Shown piece after piece: positions 40,960 through 50,066 of a stretch of 64,000 bases of DNA (within the stretch, counting starts at the first letter, position 1; each line of letters opens with the position of its first letter). Both the position numbers and the translations under genes were made by a program. The stretch is from Streptacidiphilus jeojiense (GTDB taxonomy: Bacteria > Actinomycetota > Actinomycetes > Streptomycetales > Streptomycetaceae). Under the pieces are notes generated by a model. The model was not told the DNA's origin. It did not search any database and saw only the letters and a program-made list of their open reading frames with translations. The DNA lies in the NCBI RefSeq assembly GCF_000719095.1, contig NZ_JOEH01000002.1:248001-312000 (forward strand), read 5' to 3'.

Positions 40960-42837
40960 TTACGCATGCCCGGAACTCCCCTCGCGGTCCAGCTCCGCGT
41001 CCAGCGCCAGGGCGGCGTGGACCAGGGCCAGGTGGGTGAAGGCCTGCGGGAAATTGCCCAGCTGCTCGCCGGTGGGTCCGATCTCCTCGGCGAACAGGCC
41101 GACGTGGTTGGCGTAGGTGAGCATCTTGTCGAAGGCGTAGCGGGCCTGGTCCAGCCGGCCGGCCCGGGCCAGCGCCTCCACGTAGAGGAAGCTGCACAGC
41201 GAGAAGGTCCCCTCGCTGCCGCGCAGCCCGTCCGGGGAGGCCGACGGGTCGTAGCGGTAGACCAGGCTGTCCGACACCAGCTCCCGGTCCATCGCGTCCA
41301 GGGTGGACAGCCAGCGGCTGTCGCGCGCGGTGATGAAGCCGACCTTCGGCATCAGCAGCAGCGAAGCGTCCAGGACCTCGCTGCCGTAGTGCTGGACGAA
41401 CGCCCGGCGGGTGGGGCTCCAGCCGTGCTCCATGACCTGGCGCAGGATGGCGTCGCGGGCGGCGGTCCAGCCGGGCAGGTCGGCCGGCCGGGCGAACCGG
41501 GTGGCCAGCCGGATGCCGCGGTCCAGGGCGGCCCAGCACATCACCCGGCTGTAGGTGAAGTCCTGGCGGCCGCCCCGGGTCTCCCAGATCCCCTCGTCGG
41601 GGCGGTCCCAGTGGTCGGCCAGCCAGTCCAGCAGGTCGGCCACGACCAGCCAGCCCTCGTAGCCGGCCATGTCGGCGACGTCCTCGGCCTGGGCCAGGCC
41701 GTAGACGGCCTCGCCGTAGATGTCCAGCTGCAGCTGGTCGGCGGCGCCGTTGCCGATCCGGACCGGGAAGGAGCCGCGGTAGCCCTCGAAGTGCCGCAGC
41801 TCCTCCTCGGACAGCTGCGGGTCACCGTCGATCCGGTACATGATCTGCAGCCGCTCGCCGCCAGCGGTGCTGCCGGCCCGGATCCGGGCGCCGAGCCAGC
41901 GCCGGAAGGCGTCCGCCTCCTCGCTGTAGCCCAGCGCGACCAGCGCGCTCACCGAGAGCGAGGCGTCACGGATCCAGGTGAAGCGGTAGTCCCAGTTGCG
42001 CTCCCCGCCCAGCTGCTCGGGCAGGCCGGCGGTGGCGGCGGCGATCAGGGCGCCGGTGGGGGCGTAGGTGAGCAGCTTGAGGGTGATCGCGGAGCGGTTG
42101 ACCATCTGCTGCCAGCGGCCCCGGTAGCGGCAGCGGCTGATCCAGCGGTGCCAGTAGTGTCGGGTGGCGTCGAACAGCTCCCGCGTCGCCTCCTCGGTCA
42201 GCGGCTCCGGCGGTGCGGCGTCGGCGCCGCCGGTGGTCAGCACGAACGCGGCCAGTTCGCCCTCGGGCAGCGTGAATTCCGCGGTGGCGTCGGTGTCGTC
42301 GCAGCTCAGCTGCTGCGGTCCGACGGACTGGAGGTAGGCGGCGGCGTCCGCGGCGTGGAAGCCGACGCCTCCGGAGGCCAGGGTGCTGGTGCGGTGCTCG
42401 GCCCGGCCGTAGTCGAAGCGGGGACGGCACTCCAGTCGGAAGGTGACGGTTCCGCGCACCGTGCGCACGGCCCGGACGATCCGGTGCCGGTCCGAGGCCA
42501 CGCCCGGCTCGTCCAGCGGCATGAAGTCGATCACCTCGCCGATCCCGGCCGGCGTCAGGAAGCGGGTGACCAGGACCGCCGAGTCGGGCAGGTAGAGCTG
42601 GCGGACCGTCATCTGCTCGGCATCGGCATCGGCGCTGGCGTCGGCGTCCGCGGCGGCGGTGACTGCGCTGATGCAGAAGGTGCCGCCCCGGTCGTGGTCG
42701 AGCAGGGCGGCGAAGATGCTCGGGGAGTCGAAGCGCGGGGCGCAGAACCAATCGATGGCACCGTCGGAGGAGACCAGTGCGGCGGTCTGCAGGTCGCCGA
42801 CGATCCCGTGGTCGGCGATGGGGGGATAGCGGCGCAT
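40960..42837 (-). CDS. GH15 glycoside hydrolase (glucoamylase/trehalase-like)
   Basis: A 625-residue cytosolic protein with an N-terminal supersandwich domain (about 1-230: IADHGIVGDLQTAALVS, GAIDWFCAPRFDSPS) and an alpha/alpha barrel (about 250-610) with the likely catalytic Glu in EGIWETRGG and the second in LFAEEIGPTGEQLGNFPQ. This is the actinobacterial GH15 group, whose characterised members include trehalases and glucoamylases. No signal peptide. AGGAGCG precedes ATG 42837. Substrate is probably trehalose or maltodextrin; not linked to the xyloglucan locus by position. Confidence 0.92.
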   Translation of the reverse strand: MRRYPPIADHGIVGDLQTAALVSSDGAIDWFCAPRFDSPSIFAALLDHDRGGTFCISAVTAAADADASADADAEQMTVRQLYLPDSAVLVTRFLTPAGIGEVIDFMPLDEPGVASDRHRIVRAVRTVRGTVTFRLECRPRFDYGRAEHRTSTLASGGVGFHAADAAAYLQSVGPQQLSCDDTDATAEFTLPEGELAAFVLTTGGADAAPPEPLTEEATRELFDATRHYWHRWISRCRYRGRWQQMVNRSAITLKLLTYAPTGALIAAATAGLPEQLGGERNWDYRFTWIRDASLSVSALVALGYSEEADAFRRWLGARIRAGSTAGGERLQIMYRIDGDPQLSEEELRHFEGYRGSFPVRIGNGAADQLQLDIYGEAVYGLAQAEDVADMAGYEGWLVVADLLDWLADHWDRPDEGIWETRGGRQDFTYSRVMCWAALDRGIRLATRFARPADLPGWTAARDAILRQVMEHGWSPTRRAFVQHYGSEVLDASLLLMPKVGFITARDSRWLSTLDAMDRELVSDSLVYRYDPSASPDGLRGSEGTFSLCSFLYVEALARAGRLDQARYAFDKMLTYANHVGLFAEEIGPTGEQLGNFPQAFTHLALVHAALALDAELDREGSSGHA

Positions 42838-42967
42838 GGCGGGCTCGCTCCTCTTCCGGCCGGGGCCGGTTGGAAGATCGTCCGGGCGGACGGGTCGAGC
42901 CTTTCAGCCGCGGTGGCGGGCGGCGCGGGGGATGTGCCGTTCGGGTGAGCGGCCGGACCGGGGCCGG

Positions 42968-43183
42968 TCAGCCCACGCGGGGGTCGACCGCGACGAAGCG
43001 GCCGGTGCGTCCGGCCTCGGTGCCGGCGAGGCCCAGCGAGACCAGGGCGTCCAGGGCCCGGCGGACCCGCCGCTCGCCGGTGCCCAGCAGGTCGGCGAGC
43101 TCGGCGACGGACGCGGGGGAGCGGGAGACCAGATGCCGGTAGGTCTCCTCCGTATGGTCGTCAAGTCCCATGGACTCGAGCAT
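42968..43183 (-). CDS. Small winged-helix protein (TrmB/LuxR N-terminal-like)
   Basis: A 71-residue protein consisting only of a TrmB-like winged helix: GLDDHTEETYRHLVSRSPASVAELADLLGTGERRVRRALDALVSLGLA. In many Streptomyces regulators this piece is the N-terminus of a longer LuxR-type protein, and here it ends cleanly at a TGA, so it may be a natural stand-alone domain or a truncated remnant. GGAGG at 8-9 bases before ATG 43183 supports expression. The 260 bases up to the next gene hold a short GGTCGGAATCGGAATCGG repeat and no promoter I can name. Confidence 0.72.
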   Translation of the reverse strand: MLESMGLDDHTEETYRHLVSRSPASVAELADLLGTGERRVRRALDALVSLGLAGTEAGRTGRFVAVDPRVG

Positions 43184-43444
43184 GCGGTCTTCCTCCGACG
43201 CGGTGCCTGGTGCCTGGGCTGCTCCGGCCAGGGCGGCCGATGCTGCCAGTCTTCCGTGCGTCGCGAGCGGATGACCACAACCGGCAGGTGTCCGGTTCGG
43301 GAATTCGAGGCGGCGCCCGCACCGCCGGGCGCTGCTCCTACGAGCCGGAGCAGCGCCGTGGGGGAGGATCGTCGGTCACGAGCGGTCATGGGTGGTAGGG
43401 AGTGGTCGGAATCGGAATCGGTTGTCGGAGTCGGTTGGGGGTGG

Positions 43445-44851
43445 TCAGGACGGGTCGACGGGCAGCCCGGCCGTCCGCGCTGCTTCTCCCTCCTTCAGTA
43501 GCCGCCCGCGCAGGGCGAGGTCGATCTCGAACCGGGACTGCGGGTTGGTCAGCGCGCCGCCGAACAGCTTCTCCAGCCGGCGCATCCGCTGGCGCACCGT
43601 CTGCGGGTGCAGCCCCAGCGTGACCGCCACCTCGGGCGCGCTGCCGCTGCTGGCCCCGAGCCAGGCCAGCAGGGTGGCCTCCAGATGACGGCGGCGGTTG
43701 GGGGTGAGCCCGCCGAGCGGGGCCAGGCAGCGTTCGCTGACCAGCCCGACCAGGGCCTGGTCGCCGAGGAGCAGCACCGCCGACAGGTTCTCGTCGCAGT
43801 AGGTGGGACCCGGGGCGTTGGCCAGGACCGTGCCGGGCAGCCGCTCGGCGACGGTGCGGGCCCAGCGGAGCGACTCGGCGGCGTTCACCCAGGGCACCGC
43901 GGGGCCGACCACGGCGGGCTGGTCCCCGAGCAGCCGGGCCAACTGCTCCCTGGCACCGGGGGCGTGGGGCTCCGGGAGGATGAGGAAGGCGTCGGGGCCG
44001 TCCAACTGCGCCAGGACGTCCGGCCGGCGCCGCAGCCGGTCGGCGCCGCCCGGGCCGAGCGGGTTGCGGTCGGCCGGTGTGTCGCAGTCCCCCGGCCGCA
44101 GCAGCACCACCGCGGAGAGCGCGGGGGGCAGCTTCCACCGGGCCGCGCGCGCGGCCTCGGCCACCAGGTAGGCGGGTTCGCCGGCCAGCAGCGACCTGAG
44201 CAGTTTCTGGCGCAGGAAGCGCTGGGTGCCGGCCTCGTCGGTCCGGGCCTGGGTGTAGCCGGCGGCTGCGGCGACCACGATCTGGTCGGCGTAGGCGAAG
44301 ATCACCTCGGCGAGCAGGGCCAGCGTCCCCAGGGAGACCCCAGTGTGCCGGGCGACCATCGCGTACCTGCGCCAGACCAGTCGGGCGCCGAGGCGGTAGG
44401 CGGACTGCAGCAGGTCCAGGCTGCGGCCGGCCCGGCACTCGCTGCGTCCCAGCGCGCGGTGGACGGTGGCGGAGGCGGCGCTGGAACTGCGGTCGCCCGC
44501 GATCAGGTCGGCGAAGTGGGTCAGTGCCCGGCCGGTGGCGCGGTGCAGCACAGCTCCGGATTCGTCCTGCTCGAAGAGCTGGGCGAACTCCGGTATCTGA
44601 CGGCATATCTGCTCGACGATCTCGGACACCAGCCGCGGGTTCTCGCCCCGCAGCAGCCGGGCCAGGCCCGGCGGCAGGGCCACCCAGGGTGCGTCGTGCG
44701 GCACCGTGCGCGGTGCCTCTGCCTGCGGTCCGGCGTTCCGGGGCACCGGCACCCGGTCCCGGCGGACGACGAGCGAGGCGGCCCGAGGTGGATGGGCTGA
44801 CGGGGCACGCTGGGGTGCGAGGCCCGAACCGTGTTGCGTTGCAGTGGACAT
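43445..44851 (-). CDS. PucR/CdaR-type transcriptional regulator
   Basis: A 468-residue regulator. After a Pro/Ala-rich leader (1-55), the central region (about 60-370) resembles the sensor part of CdaR-type proteins, and the C-terminus has the PucR helix-turn-helix (LEATLLAWLGASSGSAPEVAVTLGLHPQTVRQRMRRLEKLFG, about 395-437). GAAGGAGGTCGC is an ideal RBS before ATG 44851. Streptomyces members regulate secondary metabolism or purine/sugar-acid use; the target here is unknown. Confidence 0.9.
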   Translation of the reverse strand: MSTATQHGSGLAPQRAPSAHPPRAASLVVRRDRVPVPRNAGPQAEAPRTVPHDAPWVALPPGLARLLRGENPRLVSEIVEQICRQIPEFAQLFEQDESGAVLHRATGRALTHFADLIAGDRSSSAASATVHRALGRSECRAGRSLDLLQSAYRLGARLVWRRYAMVARHTGVSLGTLALLAEVIFAYADQIVVAAAAGYTQARTDEAGTQRFLRQKLLRSLLAGEPAYLVAEAARAARWKLPPALSAVVLLRPGDCDTPADRNPLGPGGADRLRRRPDVLAQLDGPDAFLILPEPHAPGAREQLARLLGDQPAVVGPAVPWVNAAESLRWARTVAERLPGTVLANAPGPTYCDENLSAVLLLGDQALVGLVSERCLAPLGGLTPNRRRHLEATLLAWLGASSGSAPEVAVTLGLHPQTVRQRMRRLEKLFGGALTNPQSRFEIDLALRGRLLKEGEAARTAGLPVDPS

Positions 44852-45298
44852 GCGACCTCCTTCGCCGGTCCTGCGGGCGCCGCCGGCCGGGGAAGTCGAA
44901 CCGGTGGCGCCCGCTGACCTTGGGAGTGAATCAACCGCCCGGTACCGGTGGCGCCGGTCGGGGCCGTTGGGCCGGAGGAGTCAGCGGGTGACCACCCGGC
45001 CGATCCGAGCATAGGGGGAGTCATCCGTCCGGAACGGGGCACAGCGCCTCCGTTAGGAATTGATAAGAGAGTTGCCCTTCAACGCCGGAGGCGCGACGGC
45101 AGGACCGGAGCCCGATCCGCGCCGCGGATGCGGAACCCGATTTCCCCGGCCGGGGTGCGATTTCCGAAAATGTTCGCACCTGCAGCGGTGATATCCCGAC
45201 GCGATCGCTCACCTACGGGCAGGTCCGTCGATGTCATGACTGGACAGCGGCAAACCAGTTGATGATGATGAGCAGCAATTCATGTGGGAGGACCGGAA
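44852..45298. other. Non-coding interval between divergent genes
   Basis: About 450 bases separating the PucR-type regulator and the pseudokinase gene. It contains no supported ORF. An AT-richer stretch GTTAGGAATTGATAAGAG (around 45054-45071) and a GATGATGATGA triplet run before 45299 are the only visible features; promoters for both genes must lie here. Confidence 0.5.
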
Positions 45299-47038
45299 GT
45301 GACCACTGGAATGGCGCATCAGCACGGATTGAGGCGGTCCGGCCCCGAAGTCCGTACGGAGCCCTGGATATCCGACCGCGACGCCGGGACCACGCAGCTG
45401 CTGCGCGACGAGTACGGGGTGCTGTCCTCGCTCCGCTGCCTGGACGTCGGGCTTGCCGCCGACCCCGGTTTCCAGGGCGCCTACCCGGCGGAGACCTCGG
45501 CGCTGGCGGCCCTGGACGACCCCCGGGTGGCGCCGCCGGAACGCTATGTGGTGGGCGCCACCGGCCGCATCATCGCCGTGGTCCGCAGGCATGTCGACGG
45601 CACCCCGCTGTCGGTGCTGCTGGGGCAGCGGACCCGCGGCTTCGACTGGCAGACCGCCGCGGTGGTGGTCACCGACGTGCTGGCCGCACTGAGCGCACTG
45701 CACGGGCGCGGGGTGCCGCACCGCAGTGTGCACCCGAGCCAGGTCCTGGTCGGCACCAACGGCGTGTGCGTGCTGGTCGACGTCGGGCTGGCCCGGCGGA
45801 CCGGCGGTGATGACGGTACGTCAAACACCGCGGGTGCCGAGGCCGGGGCCGGAGTCGAGCGGCGGGAGACGGCGATCGCGGCGGACCTCTCCGCGGTCGC
45901 GGTGCTGTTCGCGGCCTGCGTCGGGCAGATCGACAGCGGGACCGGCGCCAACGCGGGCTCCCCGGCGGCGGACGGCGTCCCCGACCTGCTGCGCGCGGTG
46001 CTGGAACGTGCCAACGATCCCGACGCCCGCGACGGCAGGACCGCGGCCGACCTGCTCACCGCCTTCGGCAAGGTGACCGCGCGGGCCTTCGACGCGGGGT
46101 GGGTAGAGCGGGGCCGTGAGCGGCTGGCCGCCCTGGTCGCGGACAACCGGCAGGCGCCTGCCGGGCTGACCGAGATGCTGCGGGCCGGGTGGAGCCGGCG
46201 CCGGGCTCCTGGCCGGAAGGCCGGTCGCACCGAGGAACCGGCTGAGCATCCGTCACCCTCCACTCCGCAGACCGGGCTCAGGACCGCAGTGGTGGCCGCG
46301 CTGCCGGTTGGACTTCAGGCCAGGCTGCGCAGGCCGGGGGCGCTCTGGCGGGCCGGGATCCTGCTGCTCATGGTCGCTGGTGTCATCGCGGCCACGGTGT
46401 CGGGTCTCAGCACCAAGGGGGTCAAGCATCCGTCGGCGTCGGCTGCGGGCCGCGCGTCCGCGCATCCCTCGGCGATCGGCACCGCGGCGGCGGCCCCGGT
46501 CCCCAGCCCGAGCCTCAGCCCCAGCTCCAGTCCCAGCCATGCCGCCGGCTCCGTTCCGAGTACCGGCCCCAGTAACGGTGCCAGTGCCGGTACCGGGCCG
46601 ACCACGGCCCCGGGCGCCTGGCAGACGGTCGGCTACACCAACCGCGGGGCCCTGACCCGGGACCCGGCGGTCTCGCGCAGCGGGGACGGCTCGCTCAGGC
46701 TCGCAGCCCCGGCCGGCGGACACGTCTTCGCAGGCCTCGCCACCCTGATGGCCGCACAACCGGGGACCCGGACCTACGCCGCCTGGGTCAGGACCGAGGG
46801 ACCGGCGCAGCAGAAGGTCTGCATCGACATTCTGTTCTACGACTCGACGGGCCGTCAGATCGGCTCGGACCATGCCGCGTTCACCAACGGCGGCAGTCAC
46901 GACTGGCAGGCGGTCTCGGTCACACTGGCCAGGCCCTACGGAGCGACCCGGACCGACTTCCAACTGCGCCTCGGCGACCAGGGTCTGAGTCAGGGCGGAT
47001 CCGCCTGGTTCGACGACGTCACCGTGGCCGGTCCGTGA
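45299..47038 (+). CDS. Membrane-anchored pseudokinase with extracellular beta-sandwich domain
   Basis: A 579-residue protein started at GTG 45299 (GGGAGG seven bases upstream). Residues about 30-280 have the shape of a Ser/Thr kinase C-lobe, but catalytic residues are lost: HRD is replaced by HRS (Ser143 in HRSVHPSQVLV), DFG reads DVG (Asp161), and no glycine loop or VAIK Lys is recognisable. A basic stretch precedes one TM helix (about 347-370), then a Ser/Pro/Ala/Thr-rich linker (about 375-440) and a C-terminal jelly-roll-like domain (WFDDVTVAGP at the end) resembling CBM4/9 or CBM-like sandwiches. It may be a MviN-like pseudokinase scaffold that links an outer sugar or wall signal to inner partners; this is inference. 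Confidence 0.82.
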   Translation: MTTGMAHQHGLRRSGPEVRTEPWISDRDAGTTQLLRDEYGVLSSLRCLDVGLAADPGFQGAYPAETSALAALDDPRVAPPERYVVGATGRIIAVVRRHVDGTPLSVLLGQRTRGFDWQTAAVVVTDVLAALSALHGRGVPHRSVHPSQVLVGTNGVCVLVDVGLARRTGGDDGTSNTAGAEAGAGVERRETAIAADLSAVAVLFAACVGQIDSGTGANAGSPAADGVPDLLRAVLERANDPDARDGRTAADLLTAFGKVTARAFDAGWVERGRERLAALVADNRQAPAGLTEMLRAGWSRRRAPGRKAGRTEEPAEHPSPSTPQTGLRTAVVAALPVGLQARLRRPGALWRAGILLLMVAGVIAATVSGLSTKGVKHPSASAAGRASAHPSAIGTAAAAPVPSPSLSPSSSPSHAAGSVPSTGPSNGASAGTGPTTAPGAWQTVGYTNRGALTRDPAVSRSGDGSLRLAAPAGGHVFAGLATLMAAQPGTRTYAAWVRTEGPAQQKVCIDILFYDSTGRQIGSDHAAFTNGGSHDWQAVSVTLARPYGATRTDFQLRLGDQGLSQGGSAWFDDVTVAGP

Positions 47039-47129
47039 ATCCCCGGGGAAATTCCGGGTATTCCGTAAGCCGACCGTAAGCCGACGGCAATCGGCTGCGC
47101 GGCAATTGCGCCCCGGGCAGGGGAATGCC

Positions 47130-47175
47130 GCGACGCCGGCGGCGGGTGTGGCCGGACTACCGCCGCCGGCGTCGC
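47130..47175. terminator. Bidirectional hairpin terminator
   Basis: Perfect 16-bp arms GCGACGCCGGCGGCGG and complement with a 14-base loop, followed on the plus strand by TCTTT. It lies between the converging pseudokinase and GH64 genes. Confidence 0.85.
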
Positions 47176-47188
47176 TCTTTCGGTTCGG

Positions 47189-48874
47189 TCAGCTGGCTTT
47201 GAAGGTGAACCAGTTGATGTTCACGAAGTCGGCGGGCTGCCCGCTGGAGAAGGTGAGGTAGACGGTCTGCACCCCGGTGGTGCGGGTGATGGTGGCGGGG
47301 ACGGTCTGCCAGGTCTGCCAGCCGCCGGTACTGGCGAGGGAGAAGCTCCCCAGCACGGTGCCGGTGGGGCTGTTGAGCCGGACCTGGACCAGGCCGCTGA
47401 CACCGGCGGCGGCTCCGGAGGCGACCCGGGCCTGGAACTGGGTGGCCCCGGTGCTGCCGAAGTCGATGCCGGAGTAGCTGAGCCAGTCCCCGTTGGCGAT
47501 CCAGCCGACGTCCTGGCCGCCGTTGGTGTCGCTGCAGGTCTCGGTCTGGGTGCCGGACTGCCCGGAGTAGGACTCGGCCTGGATGGTGCCGAAGGCGCCG
47601 GTCCCGGTCCCGGTGCCGCTGGTCGGGGTGGCCGAGGCGGAGGCCGAGGTGGTCGTCGAACCACCCTGTGCCGCACCGACACTGATGGTGAGTGAGGTCG
47701 GTGAGGCCGACTGGACCCGGCCCTCGAAGTCGACCCCGGCCGGGTGGACATCGTCGTAGGGGAAGGCGTAGCCCAGGTGGTCGGTCGAGGTCTGGTGCAC
47801 GATGCGGGCGTAGTGGTTGGTGCGGGCCTGCGCGTAGAAGGCGGAGGGGTTCTCGCCGTCCGGCTGGTTGGCGTCGGCCAGCAGTGTGGTGCGGTTCAGG
47901 GCGGCGGCCAGACGGGCGCTGAGGTTGCCCATCTCGTCGTTGCCGGTGGTGAACGGGGCGCTGCTGCAGTTGAACACGGCCGCGGTGCTGGGCTTGGCGA
48001 AGCTGCCGACGCCGGGGAAGCTCAGCACGCCGTTGCTGACGCGTCCGGTGGTGGTCCCCCAGGAGGCCTGGGTGTCGATCACCAGGTCGGTGCTCTGGTA
48101 CTTCGTCCAGACCTGGTCGATGTAGCTGTCGAGATAGCCGCTGAACAGCGCGGGGTTGGCGGTTATCGCGGTGTTGGGGCTGAGCACGCGCAGCGTCGCC
48201 CCGCTGGAGTTGGTGACGATGAGCTTGGCCCAGTCGCTGCCGTCGGTGGCGGCCTGGGCGCGCAGCGCGGACGCCACCGTCTCCAGCCCCCCGGCCGGCA
48301 GGCCGTTCACGGTCTGGGCGCCCTGCGGCGTCTGGAGGTTGAACGAGATGGGCACGGACGCGAAGTCCACGTAGCTGATGTTGGCGTACAGCTGGGTGGT
48401 GTCGTAGGTGAACTCGCAGAAGCTGTACGCCGTGGCGATGTTGGGGTCGGTGGGGTTGGACACCGACGGCATGGCTATGCCGGGACCGGGGTTGACCAGG
48501 AAGGTGAGCTTGCTGCCGATGGAGAAGTAGATGCGCCCGCTGGCCAGGTGCGGAACGTAGATGGTCTTGGCAGGCGAGCCCGGGGCGTTGAGCGCGATCG
48601 CGCAGTCGGCACCGAGCGCGGCTCCGGGCGCGGAGGGGGACGGCGGGTGGTAGAGCGTGCTGCCGTCGGCCTCCAGGAAGGCCCAGCTGTTGCCCTGGTT
48701 CAGGTCGAGGCCCAGGACGTAGGCGTAGACCGTGGCGGACGAGGTGTTGTTGGCCAGCTGGACCGGAAGGGTGGCGGTGGTGCTCGCCGAGGCGCTGCGG
48801 CGGATGGTGGTGAGCAGGACCGGCGCGGCCACTGCCGCGATCGAGGCGCTGATCAGTTTTCGACGGGAGATCAC
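47189..48874 (-). CDS. Secreted GH64 beta-1,3-glucanase with CBM6
   Basis: A 561-residue precursor from GTG 48874 (AGGAGC upstream). Signal peptide with Tat-like SRRKLI (1-33, to SASA). Catalytic region (about 35-395) is GH64, a thaumatin-like fold: AYVLGLDLNQGNSWAFLEADG, GRIYFSIGSKLTF, and CEFTYDTTQLYANISYVDF carrying the typical acidic residues. A short Thr/Ser/Gly linker precedes a CBM6 domain (about 430-561: IQAESYSG at its start, FVNINWFTF at its end). GH64 enzymes release laminaripentaose from beta-1,3-glucan; the CBM6 helps bind fungal wall glucan. A LacI-type operator overlaps its promoter. Confidence 0.93.
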   Translation of the reverse strand: MISRRKLISASIAAVAAPVLLTTIRRSASASTTATLPVQLANNTSSATVYAYVLGLDLNQGNSWAFLEADGSTLYHPPSPSAPGAALGADCAIALNAPGSPAKTIYVPHLASGRIYFSIGSKLTFLVNPGPGIAMPSVSNPTDPNIATAYSFCEFTYDTTQLYANISYVDFASVPISFNLQTPQGAQTVNGLPAGGLETVASALRAQAATDGSDWAKLIVTNSSGATLRVLSPNTAITANPALFSGYLDSYIDQVWTKYQSTDLVIDTQASWGTTTGRVSNGVLSFPGVGSFAKPSTAAVFNCSSAPFTTGNDEMGNLSARLAAALNRTTLLADANQPDGENPSAFYAQARTNHYARIVHQTSTDHLGYAFPYDDVHPAGVDFEGRVQSASPTSLTISVGAAQGGSTTTSASASATPTSGTGTGTGAFGTIQAESYSGQSGTQTETCSDTNGGQDVGWIANGDWLSYSGIDFGSTGATQFQARVASGAAAGVSGLVQVRLNSPTGTVLGSFSLASTGGWQTWQTVPATITRTTGVQTVYLTFSSGQPADFVNINWFTFKAS

Positions 48875-49023
48875 GTCTTGCTCCTGGGGGCCGGACAGCC
48901 AGGCGTGGGGGTCGCAGGCGGTCGTGACGGGTGGTCGGTTGAGTCAGCACGTGGACCGGTCGCCGGAAACGGAACCCCGGTTGGCGTGTCATGCACACTC
49001 TTGCCGTCACTTCACGCATCGTC

Positions 49024-49051
49024 AATATCCCGCGCTTGAAAGCGCTCTCAA
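49024..49051 (-). promoter_or_regulatory. Promoter of the GH64 gene with overlapping LacI-type operator
   Basis: Minus strand: -35 TTGAGA (49051-49046), a 16-base spacer and -10 GATATT (49029-49024). The 16-bp near-palindrome TTGAAAGCGCTCTCAA (49036-49051) covers the -35 and most of the spacer, an ideal repression site. It is the classic AGCGCT-centred LacI core. Confidence 0.65.
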
Positions 49052-49081
49052 CTCAACCTTAAATAAAACTCTTGAACGCAT

Positions 49082-49495
49082 TCACCCCCCGTTGGTCGCA
49101 CCGTGGTCCGGTCCGTCGGTCCAGGTCACGGTGAGGTCCTCACGTGCACCGAAGCGCTCGATGTTGCCTCCGACGATCTGCTGCAGCCTGACGAGGTCGG
49201 CGGGGGTGGCGGCGTCGACGGCCAGCAGCAGGCAGTCGGGCTCCGCGGTGATGCGGCAGACGCCGGTGGAGCCGGGGAACTCGATCACTCCGTCGGGCGG
49301 GGTCCACCGGGCCCGGGACGCCTTCCAGGCGGCGTGACCGCACAGCTGCTTGCCGTACCGCTCGCCGCGCTCGGTCGGGATGCGGGCGTGGGCGCTGACC
49401 GGTCCCTGCTGGCGGCCGTTGTCGGCGGGCGCAGGGTCGGCGGGCGCAGGGTCGGCCGGGGCGGGGTCGGGGGTGTGTGAGCGGGGGTGGTGCAC
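49082..49495 (-). CDS. DUF2218-family protein
   Basis: A 137-residue protein. The C-terminal 90 residues are DUF2218: ARIPTERGERYGKQLCGHAAWKA, then FPGSTGVCRITAEPDCLLLAV and LVRLQQIVGGNIERFGARED. The N-terminal tail has three copies of a five-residue DPAPA-type repeat encoded by a 15-bp DNA repeat. GTG 49495 is chosen because GGGAGG precedes it; upstream in-frame starts (49567, 49597) run into a promoter region. DUF2218 proteins are small alpha/beta proteins found beside siderophore or redox genes; their role is unknown. Confidence 0.85.
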   Translation of the reverse strand: MHHPRSHTPDPAPADPAPADPAPADNGRQQGPVSAHARIPTERGERYGKQLCGHAAWKASRARWTPPDGVIEFPGSTGVCRITAEPDCLLLAVDAATPADLVRLQQIVGGNIERFGAREDLTVTWTDGPDHGATNGG

Positions 49496-49563
49496 GGGGG
49501 CCTCCCGGGTCGTGGAATCGCGGTGCCGAGGGTTTCGGGGCGCCGCGCCGTCAGTTTTGCTAT

Positions 49564-49592
49564 ACATAGTGTCGCTGTCAAGACATAGTGTC
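49564..49592. promoter_or_regulatory. Direct repeat ACATAGTGTC in divergent promoter region
   Basis: Two exact copies of ACATAGTGTC (49564-49573 and 49583-49592), period 19 bp, flanking TGTCAA (TTGACA on the minus strand, 49581-49576). It sits between the DUF2218 (-) and isomerase (+) genes. Two sites on nearly two helical turns could bind a dimeric regulator. Confidence 0.5.
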
Positions 49593-49720
49593 CTCACCCT
49601 GTCTGGGAGGCTTGGCCTACCAGCAGGGAGGAAGCCGGTCGTGGCGCCGCCGACCGCGGTGAGTCAGGGTGGAGTCAACGGCACCCGGCAGCGGGCGCCA
49701 CGGCAGACAGGGAGAGGGCC

Positions 49721-50023
49721 ATGCGGGAGTTCCTGGTCGAGCTGACCACCACCGTCCCCGAGGGAACCGAGCAGGCCGAGGTGGACCGTCGCCGCGCGGC
49801 CGAAGCCGTCCGGGCCAGGGAACTCGCCGCCACCGGGAATCTGGGGCGGCTGTGGCGTCCGGTCGGTGAACTGCGCAGCCTCGGCATCTGGCGGGCCGCC
49901 GACGAGGCCGAGCTGAACGAGAAGGTGCTCGGCAGCCTCCCGCTGCGACCGTGGATGACCGCCGTGATCACACCGCTGGAGTCGCACCCCAACGACCCGG
50001 GCTGGACCGGAGCCGGCGCCTGA
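49721..50023 (+). CDS. Muconolactone isomerase-like protein
   Basis: A 100-residue protein of the muconolactone delta-isomerase family: MREFLVELTTTVPEGT at the N-terminus, LWRPVGELRSLGIWRAADEAELNEKVLGSLPLRPWM in the middle. True catC enzymes act in beta-ketoadipate degradation and form decamers. No other catabolic genes are nearby, so a role in that pathway here is not supported; the family includes many members of unknown use. The next gene starts 43 bases later and encodes an MFS transporter, possibly co-transcribed. RBS GGGAGAGGG. Confidence 0.88.
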   Translation: MREFLVELTTTVPEGTEQAEVDRRRAAEAVRARELAATGNLGRLWRPVGELRSLGIWRAADEAELNEKVLGSLPLRPWMTAVITPLESHPNDPGWTGAGA

Positions 50024-50066
50024 GCAGTCCTCACCGCGTCCACCGACCACGAGTGAGGACCCCGTC

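Noticed and set aside
45299..47038. Active Ser/Thr kinase
   Set aside because: Catalytic Asp of HRD is Ser and DFG is DVG, with no recognisable ATP-binding Lys or glycine loop.
49721..50023. Beta-ketoadipate catabolic cluster
   Set aside because: Only a single muconolactone isomerase-like gene is present; no catA, catB or pca genes nearby.
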